Positions 51,153 through 59,953 of a stretch of DNA of 64,000 bases are shown piece by piece. Position 1 is the first letter of the stretch; every line of letters begins with the position of its first letter. Origin of the DNA: Rhodoferax ferrireducens. Its GTDB lineage: Bacteria; Pseudomonadota; Gammaproteobacteria; Burkholderiales; Burkholderiaceae_C. The translations under genes were made by a program, and so were the position numbers. The stretch covers positions 62,001 through 126,000 of the forward strand of contig NZ_QEII01000303.1 in assembly GCF_003347515.1 (NCBI RefSeq). Reading direction: 5' to 3'. The notes under the pieces are model-generated. The model made no database searches. It was given only the letters and a program-made list of their open reading frames with translations, and was not told where the DNA came from.

Positions 51153-52217
51153 ATGAAAAAAGTTGTCTTAGGCACGCTGCTGCTGGCAGGAATTCTGTGC
51201 CACGGCACGCCGGCCGTCGCCGAGGTGGTGGATTACAAGATCGTGACCGCCTCCGAGCGGGGAACCTACATCAAAATCGGGCGTGATATCGCCGAGTTCG
51301 TGGCGCCTTCGGCGGACATCAAGCTCGATGCGGTGCCTTCGGCCGGGTCGGCAGAAAACGTTCGGCGGCTACGCTATGAGCCGGGCGTGAAACTGGCTTT
51401 GGTGCAGTCCGACGTCTACCAGTCTTTTCTTGACATGGCAGCCGGCGGCAACACAACGGCCGGCGCCATGATCCGACCGCTGCGTGTGATCATGCCGCTT
51501 TATAACGAGGAGATCTACTTCATCGTGCGGGCTGACTCGGACCGGAACTTCGTCCACGAGATCCAGAATGCGAAGATGAATGCTGGCGAGTTGGGCAGCG
51601 GCACTGCGCTGACCTCGGCGACGCTGTACCGCCTGATGTTTGGCCAACCCATGGCGGAGGCCAACACCAGCTACCTTTCCAATGAAGAGGCGCTGGCCAA
51701 GCTGGTCACGGACAAGACCCTCGACGTGGTGGCAGTCGTCGGCGGCCAGCCCACCAAGCTGCTCGTTGACATGAAGCCCGAGTCGCGCCAATTGATCAAA
51801 CTGCTCAAGTTTGATCCCAACCATCCATCGAGCAAAACGGCGCTCAAGACCTATTTTCAAGCGACTGTGCGGGCCAGCAGTTATCCCAACCTGCTCACCG
51901 AGGATCTCCCCGGGTTGGCGGTCAAGGCCTTCCTTGTCACCTATGACTTCCAGGTGAAGGACACCGCGGGCCACCTGCGGCAGATGGCACGTTCACTGTG
52001 CCAGAACTTCTCGACCTTGCAGGAAAAAGGACACCCGAAGTGGCGCGAGGTTGACCTTACCCTGCCGGATCTCGGTCGCGGCTGGTTCTACTATGCCCCT
52101 GCAGCACGTGAAATCCGCTCCTGCACCGCCGGAGAGTCGCTCGCGCGAACACAGGCAAAATCGCGCGCCGTGAGAGCGTGCTCGCAGCAGGAACGAATTC
52201 TGGGTCTGTGCCCATAA
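51153..52217 (+). CDS. TAXI-family solute-binding protein
   Basis: A 354-residue exported binding protein of the TAXI type (TRAP-associated extracytoplasmic immunogenic). Signal peptide to VAEV (~residue 24), then ASERGTYIKIGRDIAEFV and LALVQSDVYQSFLDMA, the usual TAXI landmarks. No TRAP permease (DctQM fusion) is nearby, so it may be an orphan or serve a sensing role. The C-terminal extension ends in Cys-x6-LG-Leu-Cys, matching the neighbour. Ribosome site AGGGGAA. Confidence 0.85.
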   Translation: MKKVVLGTLLLAGILCHGTPAVAEVVDYKIVTASERGTYIKIGRDIAEFVAPSADIKLDAVPSAGSAENVRRLRYEPGVKLALVQSDVYQSFLDMAAGGNTTAGAMIRPLRVIMPLYNEEIYFIVRADSDRNFVHEIQNAKMNAGELGSGTALTSATLYRLMFGQPMAEANTSYLSNEEALAKLVTDKTLDVVAVVGGQPTKLLVDMKPESRQLIKLLKFDPNHPSSKTALKTYFQATVRASSYPNLLTEDLPGLAVKAFLVTYDFQVKDTAGHLRQMARSLCQNFSTLQEKGHPKWREVDLTLPDLGRGWFYYAPAAREIRSCTAGESLARTQAKSRAVRACSQQERILGLCP

Positions 52218-52311
52218 GCGTGCCCATCACCGTGTGCGCGGCGAGTAGTTCAAGTTCGAAAATAGCCAGGTTCATTCAATCCGCCTACCCATGGCAAGAA
52301 AGGGGGTCTTC

Positions 52312-52581
52312 ATGCTCATACGTCCCATACGCTACGCGCAGCTTGCTGCCATCCTTCTCGGTTCGGCCGCGGTAATTCTCTTTGCACTACTGGGTTTGCG
52401 CTGGGGCCAGGCTGAGGCACAAGGAGTCATGTCGGCGCCGGCCTGCCAGTGTTCAGCGCCGACCGCTATCCCCAGCATGTCAACCAGCGTCGTTCATTGC
52501 CTTTGCGGAGGCATGTCCTGTGTCGTCAGCGAGAACACCGGGCAAGGCAGGAATTCGAACCTCATGCAATGCGTCAAATAG
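52312..52581 (+). CDS. Small Cys-rich exported or anchored protein
   Basis: An 89-residue protein: a hydrophobic N-terminal helix (YAQLAAILLGSAAVILFALL), then a short tail with six Cys in CQC, CLC, GGMSC and MQC settings. AAGGGGG stands 6 bp before this ATG; an ATG 21 bp earlier lacks one. The paired C-x-C motifs suggest metal or disulfide chemistry in the periplasm. No family recognised; probably co-transcribed with the TAXI gene. Confidence 0.55.
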   Translation: MLIRPIRYAQLAAILLGSAAVILFALLGLRWGQAEAQGVMSAPACQCSAPTAIPSMSTSVVHCLCGGMSCVVSENTGQGRNSNLMQCVK

Positions 52582-52697
52582 GAACCGCCGCATCATTAGC
52601 CACGAGAATGAAGCGTTGCAAAGTCTGATTCTTATTCCTGTGTTGTGCGTCTTGTCACACACTCGCGTCTTCCACAACGGGAAAGCAGGAGAACAAC

Positions 52698-53813
52698 ATG
52701 CGAATCGGACTACCCAAGGAAGTCAAGAACCACGAATACCGTGTCGGCCTCACACCGGCCAGCGTGCGCGAGCTGAGTTCGCGCGGCCATCAGGTGCTGG
52801 TGCAAACCGGCGCCGGCGCCGCGATTGGCCTGACGGACGAGCAGTACCAGGCGGCCGGTGCCCTGCTGGTGGCGGACGCGGCGCATGTGTTCGCCCAGGC
52901 CGACATGATCGTCAAGGTAAAAGAGCCGCAGCCGCAGGAGTGCGCCATGTTGCGACCGGGGCAGATTCTGTACACCTACCTGCACCTGGCCCCTGACCCG
53001 GACCAGACCGCCGCCCTCATCAAATCGGGCGCCGTGTGCATTGCCTATGAAACCATCACCGGCCCCGGGGGTGGACTGCCGCTGCTGGCGCCCATGAGCG
53101 AAGTGGCCGGGCGCATGGCGGTGCAGGCGGGCGCCGCACATCTTGAGAAATCCAAGGGCGGCATGGGTGTGTTGCTGGGTGGCGTGCCCGGTGTGCCGGC
53201 CGGCCATGTGGTGATCATTGGCGCGGGCGTCGTCGGCACCCATGCACTGCAAATGGCGGTGGGCCTGGGCGCACGGGTGACCGTGCTGGACAAGAATATG
53301 GAGCGCCTGCGCCAGCTGGACCTGGTCTTCGGCAACCGCATCAATACCGTTTATTCGACCGCCCAAAGCGTGGACGATGCCGTGCTTGACGCCGAGTTGG
53401 TCATCGGGGGGGTTCTGATTCCCGGCGCAGCGGCGCCCAAGCTGGTGACACGCGATATGGTCTCGCGCATGAAGAAAGGCGCGGTGGTGGTGGACGTCGC
53501 GATTGACCAGGGCGGCTGCTTTGAGACCTCGCACGCCACCACGCATACCGAACCGACCTTCGTGGTGGACGGCGTGGTGCACTACTGCGTGGCCAACATG
53601 CCCGGCGCGGTCGCACGCACCTCAACTTTTGCGCTCAACAACGCCACCATTGCGCATGCCGTGGCGCTGGCCGACAAGGGCTGGCAACAGGCGCTCAAGG
53701 ACGATCCGCATTTGCGCCATGGATTGAACGTGGCCAATGGCCACGTCACGTACGAAGCGGTCGCCCTGGCCTTGGGCTACACCTATGTGAACCCCAATAC
53801 CTTGCTGAGTTGA
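52698..53813 (+). CDS. ald: Alanine dehydrogenase
   Basis: A 371-residue NAD-dependent enzyme interconverting L-alanine and pyruvate + ammonia. Substrate-binding Lys75 (KVKEPQ) and catalytic His96 (TYLHLA) are in the expected places; the Rossmann motif is VIIGAGVVGTHALQMAVGLGA. AGGAGAACAAC precedes the ATG, MRIGLPKEVKNHEYRV being the usual N-terminus. It could recycle alanine formed by the beta-alanine transaminase encoded 5 kb upstream. Confidence 0.95.
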   Translation: MRIGLPKEVKNHEYRVGLTPASVRELSSRGHQVLVQTGAGAAIGLTDEQYQAAGALLVADAAHVFAQADMIVKVKEPQPQECAMLRPGQILYTYLHLAPDPDQTAALIKSGAVCIAYETITGPGGGLPLLAPMSEVAGRMAVQAGAAHLEKSKGGMGVLLGGVPGVPAGHVVIIGAGVVGTHALQMAVGLGARVTVLDKNMERLRQLDLVFGNRINTVYSTAQSVDDAVLDAELVIGGVLIPGAAAPKLVTRDMVSRMKKGAVVVDVAIDQGGCFETSHATTHTEPTFVVDGVVHYCVANMPGAVARTSTFALNNATIAHAVALADKGWQQALKDDPHLRHGLNVANGHVTYEAVALALGYTYVNPNTLLS

Positions 53814-53814
53814 A

Positions 53815-54390
53815 TTACTGCTTGACTGCTTCGACCTGGACCAGCAGGCGCACGTTCTTGGGGAAGCCCCAGTCGATGCCGTAGTTCATGCCAAACTGGG
53901 TGCGATCGATGGTGGTTTCAAAATCGCCGCCGCAGACTTCACGCTTGAGCATGGGACTGTTGTAGCAATTGAAGCTGGTGGCTTTGAGCGTGACGGGCTG
54001 GGTCTTGCCCAGCAAGGTCAGGGTGCCGGTCACATCTGCCACCTTGTCGCCGCTGAAGCTGAGTTTGTCAGCGACGAACTTGGCTGTGGGGTGCTTGACT
54101 GAGTCAAACAGATCGGCGCTTTGCAGGTGTTTGTCAAACGCGGCGGTGCCGGTGTTGATGGAGGTGGTGTCGATCACGATCTCGACCTTGCCGTTGGTGC
54201 CCGCGCGGTCAAACTCGACCTTGCCTTCCTTTTTGTCAAAGCGGCCACGGTTGGTCGAGGTGCCGAAATGGCCGATCTCGAACGTCACGAAAGTATGGTT
54301 GGGGTCAATGGCGTAATTGGCCGCCTGGACTTGGGTAACGCCGGTCAACAGCATGGCCGCAGCAGCAATGGACAAAAGAGAAAAACGCAT
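53815..54390 (-). CDS. YceI-family periplasmic protein
   Basis: A 191-residue exported lipocalin-like YceI protein: signal peptide to VQAA (~residue 24), then ANYAIDPNHTFVTFEIGHFG and the family core GRFDKKEGKVEFD. YceI proteins bind long isoprenoid or fatty chains in an eight-stranded barrel. It is the last of three leftward genes (cytochrome b561, YceI, YceI), a recurrent set in proteobacteria, and ends next to the convergent ald stop. Confidence 0.9.
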   Translation of the reverse strand: MRFSLLSIAAAAMLLTGVTQVQAANYAIDPNHTFVTFEIGHFGTSTNRGRFDKKEGKVEFDRAGTNGKVEIVIDTTSINTGTAAFDKHLQSADLFDSVKHPTAKFVADKLSFSGDKVADVTGTLTLLGKTQPVTLKATSFNCYNSPMLKREVCGGDFETTIDRTQFGMNYGIDWGFPKNVRLLVQVEAVKQ

Positions 54391-54440
54391 CAGAAAACTC
54401 CAGAAGTAAGGGTTGAGAAAAAGTTTGAGAACGAAGTTGC

Positions 54441-54450
54441 GGGGGGGGGG
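54441..54450. repeat. Ten-base G homopolymer between the two yceI genes
   Basis: A run of ten G (C on the coding strand) lies in the 80-bp gap between the leftward YceI genes. Such tracts slip readily; it is outside coding sequence, so any effect would be on spacing or RNA structure. Confidence 0.7.
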
Positions 54451-54470
54451 AATTACCTGGACAAAGCCGC

Positions 54471-55043
54471 TTAAAGCTTGCCCACGCCACTCAAGGCCAG
54501 CTTGAATTTGACTTGCACGTCGTCCGCCACCATGGAGGTGTCGGCCCATTCGTTTTCGCCAATCTTGAAGGCGAGGCGCTTGATCGGAAACGCACCGGTG
54601 GCGTTGGTGACGGCCCCGGTTTGCGTCATGGTGAGGGGCACCACCACATCGCGGGACTGACCTTTGACGCTGAGCTTGCCGGCCACTTCATATTTGCCGC
54701 CGCCCAGGGCCTTGAAACTGGATGAGGCAAAAGTGGCTTGGGGAAACTTGGCGGTGTTGAACCAGACCGCTTTGGGCAACTCGGCATCCGTTTCGGGCGC
54801 GCCGAGGGTGGCGCTGGCAATATCAACCGTGAACGCGACCTTGCTGGTCGCTGGCTTGGCGGCATCGAAACTGATTTGCGCATCAAACTTCTTGAAATGC
54901 CCCTCTACAGGCACACCCATTTGCTTGAAAACAAAACCGATGTCGCTTTGGGCTGGGACCAGCTTTTGCTGGGCGGCGGCGGGCACGGCAGTGGCTGCCA
55001 AAAAAGTGGCCGCCAGCGGAAACAGTAAGGATGATAATTTCAT
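54471..55043 (-). CDS. YceI-family periplasmic protein
   Basis: A 190-residue exported YceI paralogue with signal peptide (to AAAQ, residue ~25), the motif SDIGFVFKQMGVPVEGHFKKFDAQISFD and the late IGENEWADTSMVADDVQVKF. It differs from the downstream copy, so the pair may bind different ligands. It lies 23 bp after the cytochrome b561 gene in the same leftward operon. Confidence 0.9.
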   Translation of the reverse strand: MKLSSLLFPLAATFLAATAVPAAAQQKLVPAQSDIGFVFKQMGVPVEGHFKKFDAQISFDAAKPATSKVAFTVDIASATLGAPETDAELPKAVWFNTAKFPQATFASSSFKALGGGKYEVAGKLSVKGQSRDVVVPLTMTQTGAVTNATGAFPIKRLAFKIGENEWADTSMVADDVQVKFKLALSGVGKL

Positions 55044-55066
55044 GGATTGAATGCTTTAGAGTGGTT

Positions 55067-55645
55067 TCAGGTACGGCCCGGCAACATGCGCGACAGCAGG
55101 CCATCACGATCGATCCAGTGGTGCTTGAGCGCTGCGGCGATGTGCAAGCCCGCCAAACCCACCAGTGCAAAGGCGGCGAGCCCGTGCAGTGGCTTGATCA
55201 TGTCGGCCAGGTCCTTGTTGGGGGACAACAAATCAGGCAGGGGAATCTGGCCAAACCAGACTATCGGGAAGCCGGCTGCCGAGCTATAGGCCCATCCGAT
55301 CAGCGGTACGGCAAAAAACAGCACGTACAAAAGATAATGCGTCGCATGGTAGGCCCGGGTTTGCCAGCTCGGCATGGCCCGCGTGATGGCGTGCGGGAGG
55401 GCCGGCGGCCGATGGGTGGCACGCCACAGCAGACGCACAACCGTCAGCGCCAAGAAGGTCACACCCGCCCATTTGTGCCAGTTGTAGAGTTTCAGGCGCA
55501 AGGGTGAAAAAGGCAGATCGGCCATATAAAAGCCGACCGCAAACATGGCCAAAACAACCAGCCCCAACAACCAGTGCAGGGCGATTGCCAAAGGCGAGTA
55601 GCGGAGCCCAACTTGCGTCGGGCCGGTAGGGGGAGATACGGTCAC
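55067..55645 (-). CDS. Cytochrome b561-family protein
   Basis: A 192-residue di-haem membrane protein with four helices. Likely haem His residues are in IALHWLLGLVV, LYNWHKWAGV, ATHYLLYV and KPLHGLAAFALVGLAGLHIAAALKHH. It begins with GTG, with GGAAG upstream. Cytochromes b561 of this type oxidise membrane quinol or pass electrons to periplasmic superoxide; the pairing with YceI is common but the shared role is not proven. Confidence 0.92.
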   Translation of the reverse strand: MTVSPPTGPTQVGLRYSPLAIALHWLLGLVVLAMFAVGFYMADLPFSPLRLKLYNWHKWAGVTFLALTVVRLLWRATHRPPALPHAITRAMPSWQTRAYHATHYLLYVLFFAVPLIGWAYSSAAGFPIVWFGQIPLPDLLSPNKDLADMIKPLHGLAAFALVGLAGLHIAAALKHHWIDRDGLLSRMLPGRT

Positions 55646-55720
55646 GTCAGACTTCCAAAAATCGATGCATCAAGGCGAATCCTTGACTTGGTCAAAGTTT
55701 AGAGGTCAGCAAATGCAAAC

Positions 55721-55741
55721 AAGTTCAATTGAATTGAACTT
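55721..55741. promoter_or_regulatory. Perfect 21-bp palindrome, candidate MarR/OhrR-type operator
   Basis: Arms AAGTTCAATT and AATTGAACTT surround a single central G, with no mismatch. The core TTCAATT-n-AATTGAA resembles OhrR/MarR boxes (TACAATT-n-AATTGTA). It lies 75 bp upstream of the cytochrome b561 GTG and so probably controls that operon. Confidence 0.6.
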
Positions 55742-55760
55742 TAAATTCACATATTTTGAA

Positions 55761-56249
55761 TTACCGCATGACGGCCACTCGCCGTTGATAGAAGCCAATC
55801 AGTTCGGCATGCGCCAGCACGTGGCCTTGCATGGCTTTTTCCAATGCCGCTTTACTGGGTAATCTGAGGTCCGGGAGCAGGGCATCGAGGGCGAACAGCT
55901 TGTGGAAATAGCGATGCGCACCAATCGGCGGGCAGGGTCCTCCATAGCCGGTACGCCGCCAGTCATTCAGCCCCTGCCGGGTTCCCTCGGGCAAGGCCTT
56001 GTCAGCGACGCCCTCCGGCAATTCATGGACATCCGGGGAGATGTTGTAAAGAATCCAGTGCACCCAAGTCATTTTTGGCGCTTTCGGGTCCGGCGCATCC
56101 GGGTCATCAACAATCAGGACCAGACTTTGCGTGTTCGCAGGGACACCCGACCAGACAAGCTGCGGCGAAAGATCTTCACCGTCACAGGTTTGACGCAATG
56201 CAATCGTGCCCTTGTGCGGGAATGACGTGGAACTCAGGATCAGAGACAT
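55761..56249 (-). CDS. YbhB/YbcL-type PEBP (Raf kinase inhibitor-like) protein
   Basis: A 162-residue phosphatidylethanolamine-binding-fold protein. Ligand-site motifs are intact: TCDGEDLSPQLVWSGVP, DDPDAPDPKAPKMTWVHWILYNIS and YGGPCPPIGAHRYFHKLFAL. AAGGAAC stands before the ATG. There is no signal peptide, so it is cytosolic. Function of bacterial members is unclear. It is transcribed leftward, upstream of the cytochrome b561 operon. Confidence 0.92.
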   Translation of the reverse strand: MSLILSSTSFPHKGTIALRQTCDGEDLSPQLVWSGVPANTQSLVLIVDDPDAPDPKAPKMTWVHWILYNISPDVHELPEGVADKALPEGTRQGLNDWRRTGYGGPCPPIGAHRYFHKLFALDALLPDLRLPSKAALEKAMQGHVLAHAELIGFYQRRVAVMR

Positions 56250-56471
56250 GGCATGGTGTTCCTTGGGGCAACAGAAAATTTCCACTCTATGACGCTGGGT
56301 CAGGCGCAGCTTGATACTTCTCAAGCGCTATTCCCAAAGTGCCACAGTGGCGTCCAACCCGCCTCGCAAACGCTTCAATTTCTGCCAGCGCTAATCGTCG
56401 CTGTCCGCTTTTGAATGAATTTGCAGGCGGTACGGTTCGGTTGATGGTGCGCACAGTGCAAAATGTGGCCC

Positions 56472-57320
56472 ATGAAACCACCCAAGCGACTGCAATCATT
56501 GATCGAAGAAGGCCTGATCGACACGGTCGTGCGCCAGCTGATGAGCGGCAAGGAGGCGATGGTTTACGTGGTGCGCTGCGGCGACGAAACGCGCTGCGCC
56601 AAGATCTACAAGGAGGCCACGAATCGCAGCTTCCGCCAGGCGGTGGACTACACCGAAAACCGCAAAGTCAAAAACTCGCGCGAAGCACGCGCCATGGCCA
56701 AGGGCACCCGCTTCGGCCGCGAGAAGCAAGAGGCTGCCTGGCAGAGCGCCGAGGTCGATGCGCTTTACCGCCTGGCCGATGCCGGCGTGCGCGTGCCCAA
56801 GCCGCACAATTTTTGCGACGGCGTGCTGTTGATGGAGCTGGTGACCGACGAGCACGGCGACGCCGCCCCGCGCCTGAACGACGTGGTGCTCACGCCCGAG
56901 CAGGCGCGGGCGCACCACGGCACACTGTTGATCGAGGTGATGCGCATGCTGTGCGCGGGCGTGGTGCACGGCGACTTGTCGGAATTCAACATCCTGCTGG
57001 CGGAAGACGGCCCGGTGATCATCGACCTGCCGCAAGCGGTCGACGCGGCCGGTAACAACCACGCGCAGCGCATGCTGCTGCGCGATGTCGCCAATTTGCG
57101 CGGCTTCTTTGGCGGCTTTGCGCCCGAGCTGCTGCACACCGAGTTTGGCCCCGAGATCTGGGACTTGTACCAACGCGGCGTGCTGGACCCTGCCGTGGTG
57201 CTCACCGGCCGCTTCAAGCGCAAGGCCGGCGCCGTCGATGTGGGCGGCTTGATGCGCGAGATTGACGACGCCCGCGCCGAGGACGCGGCGCGCCGCCTGC
57301 GCATGCAGACGGCGCAATAA
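56472..57320 (+). CDS. RIO-family serine protein kinase
   Basis: A 282-residue RIO1-like atypical kinase. The ATP-site Lys is in RCAKIYKEATNRSFRQ, the catalytic loop is VVHGDLSEFNIL and the metal Asp in VIIDLPQAVD, a family hallmark (usually DFPQ). The P-loop-like SGKEAMVYVVRCG is present. RIO kinases in archaea and eukaryotes act in ribosome maturation; bacterial members are largely uncharacterised. No partner gene is apparent. Confidence 0.9.
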   Translation: MKPPKRLQSLIEEGLIDTVVRQLMSGKEAMVYVVRCGDETRCAKIYKEATNRSFRQAVDYTENRKVKNSREARAMAKGTRFGREKQEAAWQSAEVDALYRLADAGVRVPKPHNFCDGVLLMELVTDEHGDAAPRLNDVVLTPEQARAHHGTLLIEVMRMLCAGVVHGDLSEFNILLAEDGPVIIDLPQAVDAAGNNHAQRMLLRDVANLRGFFGGFAPELLHTEFGPEIWDLYQRGVLDPAVVLTGRFKRKAGAVDVGGLMREIDDARAEDAARRLRMQTAQ

Positions 57321-57331
57321 CCTATGCGGCC

Positions 57332-58885
57332 CTAGGCGTTGGCCAGACTGATGGCCTCTTGCGCCAGGATTTCCGCTTCTTTCTCATGGGTCAGCATCGA
57401 GCCTGTCTCCCGGTAACGCGTGTGCCAAGACAGCGCTTTTTCCAGTACATGCGGCGTGTGTCCGCCGCGCAGCTGGGCTTCGGTCACGTAGTCATGCAGC
57501 ATGTGCCGATACGGTTCGGCGACGCAGTTGTTAATGATCAGCTCGGCGCGCTCGCGCGGCGCGAGTCCGCGCAAATCGGCCAGGCCGACTTCGGTGACGA
57601 TGATGTCCACGTCGTGCTCGGTGTGATCGACATGCGACACCATTGGCACGATGCTCGATATTTTTCCGCCTTTGGCAATCGATTTGGTAGCAAAAACCGA
57701 CAGATAGGCGTTGCGCGCAAAGTCCCCGGAGCCGCCGATACCGTTCATCATGTGCGTGCCCAGCACATGGGTTGAATTGACGTTGCCGTAGATATCGGCT
57801 TCCAGCGCGGTGTTGATGGCGATGATGCCCAGACGCCGGATGATTTCGGGATGGTTGCTCACCTCCTGCGGGCGCAGCACCAGCCGGTCCTTGTATTTAC
57901 CGATGTCGCCAAAGACTTCCCGGCTTTTCTGCGATGACAGGGTGATCGAGGACCCGGAGGCGAAATCCAGCTTGCCGGCGTCGAACAAATCGAAGGTCGA
58001 GTCCTGCAGCACCTCGGAATACATGCTCAGGTGCTTGAACGGGCTGTCAATAAAGCCGCCCATCACGGCGTTGGCGATGGTGCCGATGCCGGCCTGCATC
58101 GGCAGCAGGCTCTCGGTCAGCCGCCCCTGCGCGACTTCTTCCTTGAAAAACTCCACCAGATGCGCGGCGATGGCCGCCGTCTCCGTGTCGGGCGGCAGGA
58201 TGGTCGAGGAACTGTCGAGCTTTTCCGTGAAAACGATGGCGACGATTTTGTCGGCCGGGATCTCGATGGCGGTGGTGCCGATGCGGTCATGCGGCGTCAT
58301 CAAGGGCATCGGTTCGCGTTGCGGGCGATGCTTGGGGATAAAGATGTCGTGCAGGCCTTCCAGTTCCAGCGACTGCGTGACGTTGATTTCAACAATCACC
58401 TTGTCCGCCAGAATCGCAAAACTGGCGCTGTTGCCGACCGAGGTGGTGGGGATGATGGCGCCGGTCTCGGTGATGGCGATGGCCTCGATGATGGCGATGT
58501 CGATCGGCGCCATTTGCCGGGTGCGCAACAGCTCCACCGTCTCAGACAGGTGCTGGTCCACATACATCACCTCGCCCCGGTTGATGGCGGCGCGCAGCAC
58601 CGGATCGGCCTGGAAAGGGATGCGGCGCGCCAGCACGCCGGCTTCAGTCAACGTTTTATCCACGTCGCTGCCCAGTGAGGCACCGGTCATCAGCGTGACT
58701 TTCAGCTTTTCCTTGCGCGCCCGTTCGGCCAGCGCCAAGGGCACCACCTTGGCGTCGCCGGCGCGGGTAAAACCGCTCATGCCAATCGTCATGCCGTCCT
58801 GTATCCATTCGGCGGCCGTGGCGGCACTGGTCACACGCGTTCTCAAGAGCGGACAACGAATTCGGTCCTGATGCTTGTCTTGCAT
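57332..58885 (-). CDS. Acetyl-CoA hydrolase / CoA-transferase family enzyme
   Basis: A 517-residue class I CoA-transferase-fold enzyme, probably succinyl-CoA:acetate (or propionyl-CoA:succinate) CoA-transferase. The segment HLSMYSEVLQDSTFDL carries the likely catalytic Glu, and the oxyanion/CoA motif GIGGSGDFARNAY is present. AAGGAAA precedes the ATG of MQDKHQDRIRCPLL. It could salvage CoA when acetate accumulates, complementing the AMP-forming ligase encoded at 21-23 kb. Hydrolase activity is the alternative. Confidence 0.88.
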   Translation of the reverse strand: MQDKHQDRIRCPLLRTRVTSAATAAEWIQDGMTIGMSGFTRAGDAKVVPLALAERARKEKLKVTLMTGASLGSDVDKTLTEAGVLARRIPFQADPVLRAAINRGEVMYVDQHLSETVELLRTRQMAPIDIAIIEAIAITETGAIIPTTSVGNSASFAILADKVIVEINVTQSLELEGLHDIFIPKHRPQREPMPLMTPHDRIGTTAIEIPADKIVAIVFTEKLDSSSTILPPDTETAAIAAHLVEFFKEEVAQGRLTESLLPMQAGIGTIANAVMGGFIDSPFKHLSMYSEVLQDSTFDLFDAGKLDFASGSSITLSSQKSREVFGDIGKYKDRLVLRPQEVSNHPEIIRRLGIIAINTALEADIYGNVNSTHVLGTHMMNGIGGSGDFARNAYLSVFATKSIAKGGKISSIVPMVSHVDHTEHDVDIIVTEVGLADLRGLAPRERAELIINNCVAEPYRHMLHDYVTEAQLRGGHTPHVLEKALSWHTRYRETGSMLTHEKEAEILAQEAISLANA

Positions 58886-58968
58886 TTTTTGATTTCCTTT
58901 TATGTCTGTAAAGTGGAAGAGGGCAGCGACCCATGGTTCGCCGGGCGCTGTGGAAGTTTTGCCGGCCT

Positions 58969-59910
58969 TCAGGTCAGGCAATAGTTGATCGGGACCAGTG
59001 GTGCCGGAACGTGCTCGTCGTGCAGTGATTCGCGCAGGTTGATCTCAATAGTGCGGCAGATGGCGTCCAGCGGCAGGTCGTTGGAATCGGTGCCAAAAGG
59101 TTCCTCGATTTCATCGCCGAGGGCATCCAGGCCGAAGAAGGTGTAGGCCACGATGGCCACCACAAAAGGGGTCATGAAGCCGATGGAGTCGACCAGCCCG
59201 AATGGCAGCAGGAAACAATAAAGATAGGCGGTGCGGTGCAAAAGCAGCGTGTAGGAAAAGGGCACCGGTGTGCTTTTGATGCGTTCGCAGCCACCCGCCG
59301 CGCCGGTCATGGACGACAGGGTGGCATCAATGGAGGCCGCCAGACAGCTGTCAATCCGGCCCTCTTTCAGGCACAGCCCCAGATCCTCCCCCATTTTGAG
59401 CATCAGGAAATCCGGCTTGTTGGATGATTTTTCCATCTGCTGCCATTCCGATTCGAGCAGCAGGTCCTTCAATTCAGCCGACGTGTTGGAGTTGCGCAGC
59501 TGCTGGCGCAAGGCATGGGCGAACGCAACGGCGCGGTAAATCATGCGCACCCGCGTATCGCTCAAGCCACGATTCGCGTGGGCCGGCGCCGCATCAACAA
59601 TCAGGCTCTGGCACTGGCGTGACAGACTGCGGCTTTTGTGAACCAGTTCGCCCCATAACCTGCGCCCTTCCCAGAACCGGTCGTAAGCGACATTGTTGCG
59701 AAAGCCCAGAAAAATCGCCAGCGGCAGGCCGATCAGGGTAAAGGGAATCGTGGTCAAGGTGATCTTGAGTGCAAACAGGTCGCCATGGTTGATGGTGACC
59801 AGCGTGGCGAGCACGGTGTTGACGAGCAAGGATGGCAGAATCCGCGGCAGGATGGATCCGCGCAGCAGCAAGAACATCTTGAGCGCGGACGGGCGGTCTC
59901 TGACAATCAT
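58969..59910 (-). CDS. Bestrophin-like (YneE family) membrane channel
   Basis: A 313-residue membrane protein of the bacterial bestrophin family: N-terminal MIVRDRPSALKMFLLLRGSILPRIL, LPLAIFLGFRNNVAYDRFWEGRRLWGELV (the hallmark NxxYxRWxE-like region), and a late acidic stretch ALGDEIEEPFGTDSNDLPLD. Bacterial members form pentameric ion channels. ATG at 59910 replaces an upstream TTG. Divergent from the HpaR-like gene across a 29-bp dyad. Confidence 0.88.
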   Translation of the reverse strand: MIVRDRPSALKMFLLLRGSILPRILPSLLVNTVLATLVTINHGDLFALKITLTTIPFTLIGLPLAIFLGFRNNVAYDRFWEGRRLWGELVHKSRSLSRQCQSLIVDAAPAHANRGLSDTRVRMIYRAVAFAHALRQQLRNSNTSAELKDLLLESEWQQMEKSSNKPDFLMLKMGEDLGLCLKEGRIDSCLAASIDATLSSMTGAAGGCERIKSTPVPFSYTLLLHRTAYLYCFLLPFGLVDSIGFMTPFVVAIVAYTFFGLDALGDEIEEPFGTDSNDLPLDAICRTIEINLRESLHDEHVPAPLVPINYCLT

Positions 59911-59953
59911 GCCCAAGGCCCCGTTGGGGACCGACTTTCAGAGAAATTCACAA

